64,000 nucleotides of DNA. Source: Aeolococcus sp035552595 (GTDB lineage: Bacteria > Chloroflexota > Dormibacteria > Aeolococcales > Aeolococcaceae). The notes below the pieces were generated by a model. The model had not been told where the DNA came from and made no database searches. It was given only the letters and a program-made list of their open reading frames with translations. The stretch is from assembly GCA_035552595.1 (NCBI GenBank), contig DASZKZ010000083.1:8200-72199 (forward strand), written 5' to 3'. The translations under genes were made by a program, and so were the position numbers. Numbering within the stretch: the first letter of the stretch is position 1; each line of letters begins with the position of its first letter. Below, one piece after another: positions 1-9,032 of the stretch.

Positions 1-879
1 TCCCACCACCGGCGCGACCAGGCCGCTCTCGATCATCGGTGCGAGCCCGTCGGCGGTGGTGGCGAAGAGACCGGGGTCGTCGCGCAACCATGCCCCCCAG
101 GCGGCACCGACAACGGAGATGTTGCGCAGCAGCAGGCGATTGGCCGCCACCGTGGGGATCCGCCCCTCCGTGAACCCGACCACCACCAGGCGCCCGCCGG
201 GAGCCAGGCAGCGCAGGCTCTCGTCGAAGCGGTCGCCGCCGACGGGGTCGACGATGGCGTCGGCGCCCCGTCCCTCGTTGAGCGCGCGGAGCGCGGCAGG
301 CCAGTCACCGTCGGTGACGACCACCGCCTGAGCCCCGGCGCGGTGGGCGATCTCCGCCTTCTCGGGGCTGCTGGTCACGGCCACGACCTCGGCGCCGAGG
401 GCTCGCGCCACCTGGAGGAAGGCTGTGCCCAGACCACCCGCGGCGCCGTGCACCACCACCGTCTCACCGGGCCGCAGGCCGGCGCGTCGGGTCAGGGCGA
501 AGTGCGCCGTGTGGTAGTTGAGGATGAAGCCGCCACCCTGCTCGAAGCTGAACTGCGCCGGCAGCGGCCGGGTCAGGGCGGCGGGGGCCACGGCGATCTC
601 CGCGAAGCCTCCGAGCATGGTGACCGCCATGACCCGGTCACCGGCCGCGAACCCGCTCTGCTCCGGCGCGTCACGCACCGTCCCGGCCACCTCCACGCCG
701 GGGACGAAGGGCAGATCCGGCTTCATCTGGTAGAGCCCGCGGCTCATCAGGACCTCGGGAAAGCTGACCCCGGCCGCCGCCACATCGATGAGCACCTGGC
801 CGTCACCCCGGGGCGCGGGCACCTCGGCGGGGCGCAGCCCCTCGGGGCCGTCGAGCGATTCGAACCGTTGCGCGCGCAT
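1..879 (-). CDS. Quinone oxidoreductase-like MDR-family NAD(P)H dehydrogenase (3' end cut by window)
   Basis: This gene reads in from the right and is cut by the left window edge; 293 codons are visible, so most of a typical family member of about 325 residues is present. The start is the ATG at 877-879. The N-terminus has the GroES-like fold of medium-chain dehydrogenases without zinc-binding cysteines (SFPEVLMSRGLYQ, then PGVEVAG). A Rossmann segment follows (VVHGAAGGLGTAFLQVARALG), then DPVGGDRFDESLRCL. These are typical of zinc-independent NADPH:quinone oxidoreductases, which reduce quinones or enones with NADPH in the cytoplasm. The substrate cannot be told from sequence. It could equally be annotated as an enoyl reductase-like MDR protein. 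Confidence 0.9.
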   Translation of the reverse strand, partial: MRAQRFESLDGPEGLRPAEVPAPRGDGQVLIDVAAAGVSFPEVLMSRGLYQMKPDLPFVPGVEVAGTVRDAPEQSGFAAGDRVMAVTMLGGFAEIAVAPAALTRPLPAQFSFEQGGGFILNYHTAHFALTRRAGLRPGETVVVHGAAGGLGTAFLQVARALGAEVVAVTSSPEKAEIAHRAGAQAVVVTDGDWPAALRALNEGRGADAIVDPVGGDRFDESLRCLAPGGRLVVVGFTEGRIPTVAANRLLLRNISVVGAAWGAWLRDDPGLFATTADGLAPMIESGLVAPVVG

Positions 880-913
880 CGGCGGGGATGATCGCACGCG
901 GCGCCGGGCTGCC

Positions 914-1471
914 TCAGCCCGGCGAATAGCTGATCACCGTGCCCGCGGCGCTGGTCAGGACCAGCGCGGTCCGCGGGGTGCAGAGGTAGGCGTCATTGGC
1001 GGACCCCGGGTGCTGGCTCTGCACCGGGCTGCCGTTCCGGTACAGGGTGACGGTGACGCTGTTGGGCCGGTCGAGCGCGATGGTGACCTTGCCCGCTGCG
1101 CTGGTGATGGTGCCGGTGCCGCTGCCCGTCTGGGCGAGCTCGTAGGTGGTGCCGTCGAGCGCGGCTCCGGTGACCGGAGCGGTGGCGCTGTCGTCGCTGT
1201 GGACGGCTCCCGTGGCGGCGACGGTGAGCACCTCGCCGGCTCCGCCGCGCAGGGCCACGCCGGCCCCCCCGACGGTGAGCCTGCCGCTGATGGCGACGCT
1301 CTTCCACGTGCCCACCAGGCACGGGTCCAACCCCGATGGCCCGTTGACCACCGCCGTCGCGGTGGGGCTGGGAGTGGCGAGGGCCACCGCTGTGGGCGCC
1401 GTCGAGCCACAGGCGCAGACGGCGAATGCCAGCGCCGCGCCGGCGATCCGCGTGGCCCTGGGTCGCGCCAT
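914..1471 (-). CDS. Putative secreted lipoprotein of unknown function
   Basis: A 185-residue protein starting at the ATG at 1469-1471, which has a GGAGG Shine-Dalgarno about 9 nt upstream; a longer reading to 1510 lacks this. Residues 1-20 form an Arg-containing n-region and an Ala-rich hydrophobic stretch. They are followed by CACGS, so Cys21 is a plausible, non-canonical lipidation site. A Ser/Thr/Pro/Ala linker leads to a domain beginning CLVGTWKSVAISG, rich in alternating beta residues and with two further cysteines. The GTW start resembles lipocalin-like beta barrels, but I cannot assign a family. It probably sits on the outer face of the membrane. Confidence 0.6.
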   Translation of the reverse strand: MARPRATRIAGAALAFAVCACGSTAPTAVALATPSPTATAVVNGPSGLDPCLVGTWKSVAISGRLTVGGAGVALRGGAGEVLTVAATGAVHSDDSATAPVTGAALDGTTYELAQTGSGTGTITSAAGKVTIALDRPNSVTVTLYRNGSPVQSQHPGSANDAYLCTPRTALVLTSAAGTVISYSPG

Positions 1472-1553
1472 CCCGGCCTGCCTCCGATGATCGTGGTCTC
1501 CGCCGTCCATCGTCGCAGGCCGCCACCCGTGGCCACCTCGCCGCCGCGCCGGG

Positions 1554-1994
1554 TCAGCGACGCTGGTTGAGGAGCAGCTGCAGCAGGGCCCAGGCCGAGA
1601 GCGACACCACCATCCAGGCGACCACCCCGAGGAGGAGACCGAGCGCGGGATGCCCCGCCAGGAGCAGCGCGGCGGCGACGGCGAAGCCCACCATGCCCAG
1701 TGCCCCCGCCACCGCCCCCCAGGCGTCGGCGTCGGCGGGATCGCGCCCGTCGCGTTTCTGGAGAAGGGTGAGGGCGGCGGGAAGGATCGCCGGGAAGGCC
1801 AGGAAGAGGCCGCCGACGTGGGGGCCGGCCAGCTTGCCGATGACCGCGGCGACGACGCTGACCCCGAAGCCGAACGCGAAGCGCATCGCCGTCTCGCCGG
1901 GCTTGACCGACACCGCCGACGTGTCCAGGCCGGGGCGGTCGCGGGTCGTCGACGGCGCGCTGGGCGGCAGGACGTGGAACGGCCCTCGCGTCAT
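1554..1994 (-). CDS. DUF3147 family membrane protein (second of a pair)
   Basis: A 146-residue protein whose ATG at 1992-1994 overlaps the stop of the upstream DUF3147 gene in an ATGA, indicating translational coupling. After a polar, Pro-rich N-terminus of about 35 residues come hydrophobic segments (RFAFGFGVSVVAAVIGKLAG, LFLAFPAILPAALTLL, then two Ala/Leu-rich helices). The order and the AFPAILPA element match DUF3147 small integral membrane proteins, whose function is unknown. The pairing with a paralogue suggests a hetero-oligomeric membrane complex, which is inference. Confidence 0.75.
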   Translation of the reverse strand: MTRGPFHVLPPSAPSTTRDRPGLDTSAVSVKPGETAMRFAFGFGVSVVAAVIGKLAGPHVGGLFLAFPAILPAALTLLQKRDGRDPADADAWGAVAGALGMVGFAVAAALLLAGHPALGLLLGVVAWMVVSLSAWALLQLLLNQRR

Positions 1995-2338
1995 CGCAGC
2001 GCCACCACATACCCTGCCGCCGCCAGCGCGAACCACACCCCCAGCGTGATCGCCGACGCCTCCAGTGATCCCAGCCTCTTGAGCAGGCTGGCGTCGGTGA
2101 TGCAGTACCCCAGCATGGCGGTCGACCCCGCCACCATCCCGGCGGCGAACGCGGCCGCCCGGGTGGCACCGTCGCTGAGCAGGGTCACCGCCAGGCTGGC
2201 GGCGGCGATGGTCGGAGCGGCGCCGAAGACGCCGGCGAGGGTCTTGGGCTTGACCGCCTGGGCGACCACGCTGAAGACCACCACAAGGGTGCCGGCCACC
2301 AGGCCCTTGAGGATGATGATGAGGACGTCGGCCACCAC
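1991..2338 (-). CDS. DUF3147 family membrane protein (first of a pair)
   Basis: A 115-residue, four-helix hydrophobic protein starting at a GTG at 2336-2338. The signature KPKTLAGVFGAAPTIAAASL after the first helix is characteristic of DUF3147. Its last bases overlap the start of the following DUF3147 gene (ATGA at 1991-1994), so the two are probably co-translated. No enzymatic motif is visible. The family is found in many soil bacteria, often in tandem, with no established function. Confidence 0.8.
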   Translation of the reverse strand: MVADVLIIILKGLVAGTLVVVFSVVAQAVKPKTLAGVFGAAPTIAAASLAVTLLSDGATRAAAFAAGMVAGSTAMLGYCITDASLLKRLGSLEASAITLGVWFALAAAGYVVALR

Positions 2339-2481
2339 CGATTAATAGCGTATTCCTACCACTAGAATGTCACTTGATCGCACATCGGTGCTGTCGGCAT
2401 GGGGGGCCGCGCGGGTGCCGGTTGCGCGACAATCAGAGGTCAGCCCCGACCATCTCGGCCGCCGAGGAGGAGCGCAGCAAA

Positions 2482-2913
2482 ATGACGATGGACATGACCC
2501 CGACCGCCGTCGGAACCGAGGTTCCCCCGCGCAGTGCGTCCTTCGAGGAGAAGATGGCGTACTACCGCTCTCAGCACACCACCACGGGGGTGCGGGCCAC
2601 CCACCTGGTGGGCATCCCCGCTGTCGCCGCCGCCCTCCCGCTGGTGGCCGCCCGGCCCCGCGTGGGCGTGCCCCTGTTCCTGGCCGGCTGGACGCTCCAG
2701 GTCATCGGCCACCGCGTCTTCGAGAAGAACAGTCCGGCACTGACCAAGGGTCTGTTCACCTACCAGTTCTGCGGGCTCGCCTTCTGGTGCGAGGAGATGG
2801 CCGACCTCATCGCCGGGCGCTCACCCTTCGCCGGGGCACCGGACTCGCTCGATCGGCGCGAGAACGGCGAGGTCGCGGGGATCCCCATCGGGGACTACGC
2901 CCAGGTCCGCTGA
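2482..2913 (+). CDS. Mpo1-like (DUF962) membrane protein
   Basis: A 143-residue protein starting at the ATG at 2482, chosen because of the Shine-Dalgarno GGAGGAG about 10 nt upstream; the frame stays open to 2374. It has HTTTGVRATHLVGIPAVAAALP, then FLAGWTLQVIGHRVFEKNSPAL, the conserved H...H-x-GIP and Q-x-IGH-x-xFE-x-x-PA pattern of the Mpo1/DUF962 family. In yeast, Mpo1 is an Fe2+-dependent dioxygenase that shortens 2-hydroxy fatty acids. Bacterial homologues are small membrane proteins of untested activity. Two to three membrane segments are visible, and the histidines are kept. Confidence 0.8.
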   Translation: MTMDMTPTAVGTEVPPRSASFEEKMAYYRSQHTTTGVRATHLVGIPAVAAALPLVAARPRVGVPLFLAGWTLQVIGHRVFEKNSPALTKGLFTYQFCGLAFWCEEMADLIAGRSPFAGAPDSLDRRENGEVAGIPIGDYAQVR

Positions 2914-2931
2914 GCCTGTCCGGCGGCGCGC

Positions 2932-3813
2932 TCAGTGCAGGGCGATCAGGGCCACGGCCACCGCCGCGACCACCAGACCGCCTGCCTGCTGGCGAGCCAG
3001 ACGCTCTCCGAGCACGCCGCGCGCGAGCAGCAGGGTGGACGCCGGGTACAGGGAGCTGATCACCGCCACCAGGGCGAGCAGCCCGTGGTGGGTGGCCAGC
3101 ACGTACGCCAGGTTGGCGGCGAAGTCGGTGACCCCTGCGATGGCCGCCAGGGCCAGGGTGCGGCCCCGCGGCAGGATGGGTGATGCCCGCACCGCCGTCG
3201 CCGCCGACACGGCAAGCAGGATGAGCACCGATGCGGCGCGCTGCGGCACCAGCGGCCAGGCTCCCCCGCCGGCGCTGGTCTGGGCCAGCAGCACGAAGAA
3301 GCCGCCGAAGCCGATCCCGGCGGACAGCGCGGACACCACGGCGCCGCGGCTGAGCGGGGCGGAGCCGCGGTGGGCGCGACCTCCGCTCTCCGGCTCGGGG
3401 CGGCGGCGGGGTTCGCGACCGAGCAGCACCATCGCCGGGATGGCCAGGGCGACCCCGACCACGGCGAGGGTTCCAGGGCGCTCGCCTCGGATCGTGCCCA
3501 CGGCCACGGGCACGAGCGCGCTCAAGACGGCGGTCAGCGGTGCCACCACCGACATCGGACCGATCGCCAGGCCGCGGTAGAGCAGGACCACCCCGAGCAG
3601 GCCGACGATGCCGGCCGCGGCACCCCAGGCCATGTCCCCCGCCGTGAACGTCGACCCGGGAAGAAGCCCCACCGCGAGCAGAGCCAGCAGGAGGCTCAGG
3701 CCGTTGCTGACCAGCACCACCGCGGTCGCCGCCACCCGCCGCGCCGCCAGCCCGCCGCTGAAGTCGCTGACGCCATAGCAGACCGCCGAGACCAGGGCGA
3801 GCAGAGCAGCCAT
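2932..3813 (-). CDS. EamA/DMT superfamily transporter
   Basis: A 293-residue protein with ten predicted membrane helices arranged as two similar halves of about 140 residues, joined by an Arg/Pro/Glu-rich cytoplasmic loop near the middle. It begins MAALLALVSAVCYGVSDFSGG and ends with a hydrophobic helix. The YGVSDFSGG and DFAANLAYVLATHHGLLALV elements are typical of EamA drug/metabolite transporters, which usually export metabolites. I chose the internal ATG at 3811-3813 because the 20 residues upstream in frame are polar and lack the family start. The substrate is unknown. Confidence 0.85.
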   Translation of the reverse strand: MAALLALVSAVCYGVSDFSGGLAARRVAATAVVLVSNGLSLLLALLAVGLLPGSTFTAGDMAWGAAAGIVGLLGVVLLYRGLAIGPMSVVAPLTAVLSALVPVAVGTIRGERPGTLAVVGVALAIPAMVLLGREPRRRPEPESGGRAHRGSAPLSRGAVVSALSAGIGFGGFFVLLAQTSAGGGAWPLVPQRAASVLILLAVSAATAVRASPILPRGRTLALAAIAGVTDFAANLAYVLATHHGLLALVAVISSLYPASTLLLARGVLGERLARQQAGGLVVAAVAVALIALH

Positions 3814-3856
3814 GGCGGCCGACTCTGCACGGTGCGGCGGCCACGACGCCGCCCCA

Positions 3857-5077
3857 TCAGCTCCGGATCGCACCCACCATCATGCCGCCGATCCCGGCCG
3901 CCAGCGCGGCGGTGGTCAGGTACATGGCCACCCGTCCGACCCGGGCCAGGAAGCGGGCACCCTCTCGGCGCGCCCAGAGGATCGCCGTGGGCAGAACGCT
4001 CAGCGCCACCGCGGCCAGGCCCGATCCGAGCGCCGGCCGCACCCACCAGTCGGGTGATTTGGTGACCCAGGTCAGCCCCAGGCCCCAGCCGCTGACCCCC
4101 GCGGCCACCAGGGCGGCGCAGGAGAGCGCGATCAGCAGGGGGGCATGCCGCAGCACGCTCAGCCTGGTGGGCGCCGGCGCCGGGAGCGGCCAGATGGGGT
4201 CGAGCACGTGCCACTGGTCGGCGTGCGCGCCGATGATCGGTTCGAACGCACCCAGCAGGGTGCGCGCCACCCGGCGGACCTCAACCGCACGCGGCGCGGT
4301 GACGTCATACGAGACCTCCGGCAGCGCATGCAGGCACAGCCTGCCCCGATGACGCACCGACCACACTGGGATGAGCGCGGCGCCGCAGCGCATGGCCAGG
4401 TCGACCACCCCGATCGGGATGGGCGTCTGCCGGCCGAAGAATTCCACAGGGACGCCGGTGCCGGTGAGATCCCGGTCGATGGCGATGGCGACGGTCCCGT
4501 TGGCACGCAGCTCGCCGAGCACCTGGCGCAGCGCGCCGGCGCCGATGCGCCGGGCCACGTCGATCTCGGCCTCGCGCATGGCGGCGACATCGATGGGGAT
4601 GACGGTGACGCCGAGGGCGGCGCGACCTCTGCGCAGATGGTCGAAGAGTCGCCGCGGACGCAGTGTCTCCGCAAGAACCGCGACGCGACCGGCGTCGGCG
4701 TTGAAGGCAACCAGCCCCGAGTCCCAGGGACCGAGGTGGCTGGACACCATGACCACGCCGCGACCGCGCTCCAGCGCGCCGGTGAGAATGTCGATGCCCT
4801 CGATGCTGAGCCGCTGCGCGCAGCGGCTGGGACGCGACATGCGCAGCACGTCGATCCACGAGCGCCCCAGGTTGCGGGCGTTGGCACGGACCACGGCGCG
4901 CAATCGCCGCGGCGGCACCTCACCGACGACGGTGGAGAGGTTGGCGCGCAGGCCGGCGAATCGACCCGGGGTGAGCACCAGCAGGACATGAACCGCGGCG
5001 ACGGCGATGGCGTAGGCCACGGCCTGGGGAACGGAGTTGGCGAGCACCTCAGCGACGCGGTACGCCCAGTACTTCAT
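3857..5077 (-). CDS. LpxL/PatA-type lysophospholipid acyltransferase with C-terminal membrane extension
   Basis: A 406-residue protein starting at the ATG at 5075-5077, with AAGGAG upstream. Residues 1-300 match the lipid A biosynthesis acyltransferase family (LpxL/HtrB; in actinobacteria PatA, which acylates phosphatidylinositol mannosides). The catalytic H-x4-D motif is seen in SSHLGPWDSG, followed by IPIDVAAMREAE and a GTVAIAIDRD stretch. It would transfer an acyl chain to a glycolipid or glycerolipid at the inner face of the membrane. From about residue 310 to the end there is an extra block with three predicted membrane helices and no similarity I recognise. In a monoderm-like lineage the PatA role is more likely than lipid A. 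Confidence 0.8.
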   Translation of the reverse strand: MKYWAYRVAEVLANSVPQAVAYAIAVAAVHVLLVLTPGRFAGLRANLSTVVGEVPPRRLRAVVRANARNLGRSWIDVLRMSRPSRCAQRLSIEGIDILTGALERGRGVVMVSSHLGPWDSGLVAFNADAGRVAVLAETLRPRRLFDHLRRGRAALGVTVIPIDVAAMREAEIDVARRIGAGALRQVLGELRANGTVAIAIDRDLTGTGVPVEFFGRQTPIPIGVVDLAMRCGAALIPVWSVRHRGRLCLHALPEVSYDVTAPRAVEVRRVARTLLGAFEPIIGAHADQWHVLDPIWPLPAPAPTRLSVLRHAPLLIALSCAALVAAGVSGWGLGLTWVTKSPDWWVRPALGSGLAAVALSVLPTAILWARREGARFLARVGRVAMYLTTAALAAGIGGMMVGAIRS

Positions 5078-5441
5078 GCGCCCACACCGCTCCTTGATGG
5101 TGGGATCCCGGTCACGCCGTCGGAATGACGCCAGCGTGGTGGTGCACCCGTCGGACGGCCCGGAGGATATCTCATCGTCCATCAGTGTCGGAAAAACCAT
5201 CTGTCCGTTGCATGACCCAGGGCTGCGCGCGCTCGCGAGGTGACGGCGCGACGCGTGTCGTGACATCGCCGTACCGCCGCGAACGGCCCTGACCTGATAC
5301 GCTCCTCTCTGACGCGGCGCTGTCGTTCTTGCGCCGCTGCCCTTCTTGCGGTTTCCTCTCCCCGTGTCGCGCGGGTCCCTCAAGCCAGGCACTGACCAGA
5401 GCTTCGAGGGGAAGCGCAGAGCCATTCGGCTTCGGAGATCC
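5078..5441 (+). other. Intergenic region and probable long 5' leader of the DEAD-box helicase gene
   Basis: These 364 bases between divergent genes hold no convincing ORF. TACGCT at 5298-5303 is a possible -10 element, without a recognisable -35. A perfect 7-bp stem (5314-5320 with 5331-5337, 10-nt loop) lies just downstream. If that promoter is used, the helicase mRNA has an untranslated leader of about 130 nt. Long structured leaders are common in cold-induced helicase genes. The function here is inference. Confidence 0.35.
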
Positions 5442-6692
5442 ATGACATCGTTCGCTGACCTCGGTGTGCGTCCGCGCACCCTCCTCGCCTTGGAGCAGGG
5501 CTCCATCATCACCCCACTCCCGATCCAGGCAGAGGCGATCCCCGCCCTGCTGCGGGGCCGCGATGTCGCCGCCGAGGCCCCCACCGGCTCCGGCAAGACG
5601 CTGGCATTCCTCATCCCCATGGTGGAGCGCCTGGCCGGGCATCGCCGCGACGGCGGGCCGCGCGCGCTGCTCGTGGCCCCATCGCGCGAGCTCGCCAACC
5701 AGATCGGAGCGGTGCTGCGCACCGTCGATCGCGGGCTGCGCATCGCCATGCTCTACGGGGGCGTGGGCTACGGAGGCCAGCTCAGCGCTCTGCGCAGCAG
5801 CCCCGACGTGGTCATCGGTTGCCCGGGACGGATTCTCGACCTCGCCGCACAGGGGCGGGTCAACCTCGCATCGATCGAGTACCTGGTCCTCGACGAGGCC
5901 GACGAGATGCTCGACCAGGGATTCGCGCCCGACGTCGAGCGCATCATCGCCCTCACCCCCGGTGACGGCCCCAAGCGCCGCCAGACGGTGCTCACCTCGG
6001 CGACCATGCCGTCGTGGGTGCAGCGCATGGTCGCCCGCCACCTCATCGACCCGGCGGTGATCCGAGTCATCTCCGAGGGCGAGCCCACCCTGGAGCACGC
6101 CATCCTCCACGTGGAGCGGGCGACCAAGGTCGACACGCTCTCGCGCTTGCTGCGCCGCCACCAGGGCTCGGCCCTCGTCTTCCATCGCACCAAGCACGGC
6201 GCCAAGGGACTGGCCCGTGACCTCACCGCTCGCGGCCATCGCAGCGTGGAGTTGCAGGGAAACCTCTCGCAGAACGCGCGCGACCGCGCGGTGGCGATGT
6301 TTCGCAGCGGACAGGCTGACGTGCTCGTGGCCACCAACGTCGCGGCCCGCGGGCTGGACATCTCCGGGGTGGCCGTGGTCGTCAACTACGAGCTCCCGGA
6401 GACCCCGCAGTGGCTGACCCACCGGGTCGGCCGCACCGCCCGCAACGGCGCCGCCGGCCGGGCCTTCACCTTCCTCACCCGTGAGGACGCCGAGAAGTGG
6501 CGCAAGCTGCGCCGGCTCGGCGCCCCGGAGCTGCGCGGCGCCGACACCGACCACCTTCTCAGCACCGGCAACATCCGCTTCATCGCCGCCCCACCCCTGG
6601 GTGTGCCCGACCCACGCTCGGCGCCGCGTTCGCAGCGCGGCGGCGCCAACAGCTTCCATCGCCGCCGCCCCCGTCCCGCCCCGGTGCGGTAG
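5442..6692 (+). CDS. DEAD-box ATP-dependent RNA helicase
   Basis: A 416-residue helicase starting at the ATG at 5442 (GGAG upstream). All core motifs are present in order: Q motif (FADLGV and ITPLPIQAEAIPALL), Walker A (APTGSGKT), PSRELANQ, LDEADEMLDQG (the DEAD box), SATMP, ATNVAARGLDI and HRVGRTAR. The C-terminal tail is short and basic (RRRPRPAP). It unwinds RNA duplexes using ATP and probably acts in ribosome assembly or mRNA turnover. The long leader upstream could carry post-transcriptional or temperature control. It is close to RhlE/CsdA types, but the exact subgroup cannot be set. Confidence 0.95.
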   Translation: MTSFADLGVRPRTLLALEQGSIITPLPIQAEAIPALLRGRDVAAEAPTGSGKTLAFLIPMVERLAGHRRDGGPRALLVAPSRELANQIGAVLRTVDRGLRIAMLYGGVGYGGQLSALRSSPDVVIGCPGRILDLAAQGRVNLASIEYLVLDEADEMLDQGFAPDVERIIALTPGDGPKRRQTVLTSATMPSWVQRMVARHLIDPAVIRVISEGEPTLEHAILHVERATKVDTLSRLLRRHQGSALVFHRTKHGAKGLARDLTARGHRSVELQGNLSQNARDRAVAMFRSGQADVLVATNVAARGLDISGVAVVVNYELPETPQWLTHRVGRTARNGAAGRAFTFLTREDAEKWRKLRRLGAPELRGADTDHLLSTGNIRFIAAPPLGVPDPRSAPRSQRGGANSFHRRRPRPAPVR

Positions 6693-6768
6693 CGGAGTCC
6701 GCCTCGGCGGCGGCGCCGGCGCGCTACTGTGAGAGCAGGCGCCGTCCGGCGCCACCACGGGGACCGCC

Positions 6769-7062
6769 ATGGCAGAGATCTGCAGTCACCTCGACGCCGA
6801 CACCGGAGCAGCCCCGAGCGGTGACGGCTGCGTGGAATGCCTGGCCATCGGACAGCGATGGGTGCACCTGCGCCGCTGCGTCACCTGCGGGCACATCGGC
6901 TGTTGCGACTCCTCGCCGGGCACGCACGCCACCTTCCACTTCCACCAGAGCGAGCATCCGCTGATCCAGTCGTTCGAACCGGGAGAGGAGTGGTTCTGGT
7001 GCTACGCCGACGAGGTCATGTTCGAGCTCGAGGACCGGCCGCCGAGCCCCGCCCACCCCTGA
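6769..7062 (+). CDS. UBP-type zinc finger protein
   Basis: A 97-residue protein that is almost entirely one ZnF-UBP domain. It has CSHLD near the start, then GCVECLAIGQRWVHLRRCVTCGHIGCCDSS, GTHATFHFHQSEHPLIQSF and EEWFWCYADEVMFEL. The zinc-ligating Cys/His pattern is complete. In eukaryotes the fold binds the ubiquitin C-terminus. Stand-alone bacterial versions are widespread in actinobacteria, with no established ligand. It lies between the helicase and typA and is not clearly part of an operon. Confidence 0.9.
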   Translation: MAEICSHLDADTGAAPSGDGCVECLAIGQRWVHLRRCVTCGHIGCCDSSPGTHATFHFHQSEHPLIQSFEPGEEWFWCYADEVMFELEDRPPSPAHP

Positions 7063-7071
7063 GCGGCGCCG

Positions 7072-8928
7072 TCACAGAGCCGCCGCCTGGTCGCGCTTGC
7101 GCAGCTTGTTGCGCTGGTCGGCGTTGAGGATGCGCTTGCGCAGCCTGATCCCGCGGGGCGTCACCTCGACGAGCTCGTCGTCCTCGATGAAGTCGAGGCT
7201 CTCCTCGAGCGACATGGCGCGCGCCGGCACCAGCCGCACGGTGGCGTCCTCGGTCGACGAGCGGATGTTGGTCTTCTGCTTCTGCTTGGTGACGTTGAGA
7301 TGCATGTCGCCGGGGCGGCGGTTGAGCCCGACGATCATGCCCTCATAGACGGCGGTGCCCGGACCCACGAAGGGCTGGCCGCGCTCCTGGAGGCCGAGCA
7401 GCCCGTAGGCCACCGCCGTCCCTGGCTGGCTGGCGGTGAGCACGCCGTTGCGGCTGGTCGGGGGCAGCGTGCGCCAGCGCTCCCAGCCGAGCAGGCGCGT
7501 CGACATCACGCCCGTGCCGCGCGTCAGGGTGAGGATCTGGCTGCGCAGACCGATGAGCGCGCGCGTGGGAGCGTGGTGGGTGAGCCGGGCCCGTCCCGCG
7601 GCGTCGGTGCGCATCGACTGCATCTGAGCGCCTCGCGATCCCAGCGTCTCGGTGATGGCGCCCACCGCGTCGGCGTCGCAGTCGATGATGCACTCCTCCA
7701 CCGGCTCGCAGCGGTGCCCGTCGATCTCGCGCGTGATCACCGCCGGACGCGAGACCTCGAACTCGTACCCCTCACGACGCATGGTCTCGATGAGGATGGC
7801 GAGGTGGAGCTCGCCACGGCCGCTGACCTCGAAGATGTCGGCGGTGGGCCCGTCGGCGACGCGCAGCGCCACGTTGGTGAGCAGCTCACGGTGGAGGCGG
7901 GCGCGGAGCTGTCGCGAGGTGCTGCTCAGGGTGGCCTCGCGCCCGGCCATGGGGGACTGGTTGACGGAGAACTGCATGCGCAGGGTGGGCTCGCCCACCT
8001 CGGGGCGGGGCAGTGGCACGGGATTGTCGGCGTCGGCCACGGTGTCGCCGATGGCGACGTCGGCGAGGCCGGTGATGTAGACGATCTCACCGGCGGCGAC
8101 CTCTTCGACCGGGACCCGCTGGAGCGCCTCCACGGTCATCACGGTGCCGATGCGCTGGCGCGGTCCGATGCCGTCGGCGGTGCAGCACACCACCGCCTGG
8201 CCCACCCGCAGCACGCCCTTGTTGATCCGCCCCAGCGCCAGGCGCCCGCTGTAGTTGTCGTGGTCGAGGTTGCTGACCAGCATCTGGAAGGGAGCGTCGG
8301 GGTCGGCGGGCGGTGGCGGGACGTGGCTGAGGATGGTGTCGAGCAATGGCTCGAGGGTGACGCCCTCACGCCGCAGATCGGTGGTGGCGGTGCCGGCGCG
8401 CCCGTTGGTGTAGACCACCGGCGCGTCCAGCTGCGAGGAGTCGGTGGCCAGCTCGAGGAGGAGATCGTGGGTCGCCTCCACCGTTTCCGCGGGGCGGGCG
8501 TTGACCCTGTCGATCTTGTTGACGACGATGATCGGGCGCAGGCCCAGAGCCAGCGCCTGGCGCAGCACCACGCGTGTCTGCGGCATGGGGCCCTCTGCGG
8601 AGTCGACGAGCAGGAGGCATCCATCCGCCATGCCCAGCACCCGCTCCACCTCACCGCCGAAGTCGGCGTGCCCGGGCGTGTCGATGATGTTGAGCTTGAC
8701 CCCGCGATAGCGGATCGAGGTGGTCTTGGCGAGGATGGTGATGCCCTTCTCGCGTTCGAGATCGTTGGAGTCCATGATCAGCTCACCCACCTGCTCGTGC
8801 GCGGCGAAGACCCGCGACTGCTTGAGCAGTGCGTCGACGAGCGTGGTCTTGCCGTGGTCGACATGGGCCACGATGGCGACGTTGCGAAGGTCGGCGCGGC
8901 GTGGAGTGGCATCGGACGAGGCGGACAT
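7072..8928 (-). CDS. typA: Ribosome-associated translational GTPase TypA/BipA
   Basis: A 618-residue protein, the usual length for TypA. The GTPase domain shows AHVDHGKTTLVDALL (G1), GITILAKTT (G2), DTPGHADFGGEV (G3), VNKIDR (G4) and a G5 region. EF-G-like domains II, III and V follow. The C-terminal TypA-specific domain contains TKQKQKTNIRSSTEDATV and the terminal RKRILNADQRNKLRKR. TypA binds the 70S ribosome and supports large-subunit assembly under stress or cold. It ends a few bases from the convergent zinc-finger gene. Confidence 0.97.
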   Translation of the reverse strand: MSASSDATPRRADLRNVAIVAHVDHGKTTLVDALLKQSRVFAAHEQVGELIMDSNDLEREKGITILAKTTSIRYRGVKLNIIDTPGHADFGGEVERVLGMADGCLLLVDSAEGPMPQTRVVLRQALALGLRPIIVVNKIDRVNARPAETVEATHDLLLELATDSSQLDAPVVYTNGRAGTATTDLRREGVTLEPLLDTILSHVPPPPADPDAPFQMLVSNLDHDNYSGRLALGRINKGVLRVGQAVVCCTADGIGPRQRIGTVMTVEALQRVPVEEVAAGEIVYITGLADVAIGDTVADADNPVPLPRPEVGEPTLRMQFSVNQSPMAGREATLSSTSRQLRARLHRELLTNVALRVADGPTADIFEVSGRGELHLAILIETMRREGYEFEVSRPAVITREIDGHRCEPVEECIIDCDADAVGAITETLGSRGAQMQSMRTDAAGRARLTHHAPTRALIGLRSQILTLTRGTGVMSTRLLGWERWRTLPPTSRNGVLTASQPGTAVAYGLLGLQERGQPFVGPGTAVYEGMIVGLNRRPGDMHLNVTKQKQKTNIRSSTEDATVRLVPARAMSLEESLDFIEDDELVEVTPRGIRLRKRILNADQRNKLRKRDQAAAL

Positions 8929-9014
8929 GTACGCGTATCGTCGCCGACCCGGCGATTGTGGCGGCTTCCAGGGTGTCGGCGGTGGGGCCGAACCCGGCGA
9001 TCCGGCGACTCAGC

Positions 9015-9032
9015 TAGCATCGGGCGCCGATG
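9015..9032 (+). promoter_or_regulatory. Leaderless -10 element for the M20 peptidase gene
   Basis: TAGCAT at 9015-9020 lies 9 nt before the ATG at 9030 and there is no Shine-Dalgarno sequence. Transcription would begin at or next to the start codon. This is one of eleven such arrangements in the window. Confidence 0.5.

Noticed and set aside
2363..2368. TAGAAT as a leaderless promoter for the Mpo1-like gene
   Set aside because: It is 113 nt before the ATG at 2482, which has a clear Shine-Dalgarno sequence, so it does not fit the leaderless pattern. It might still be an ordinary -10.
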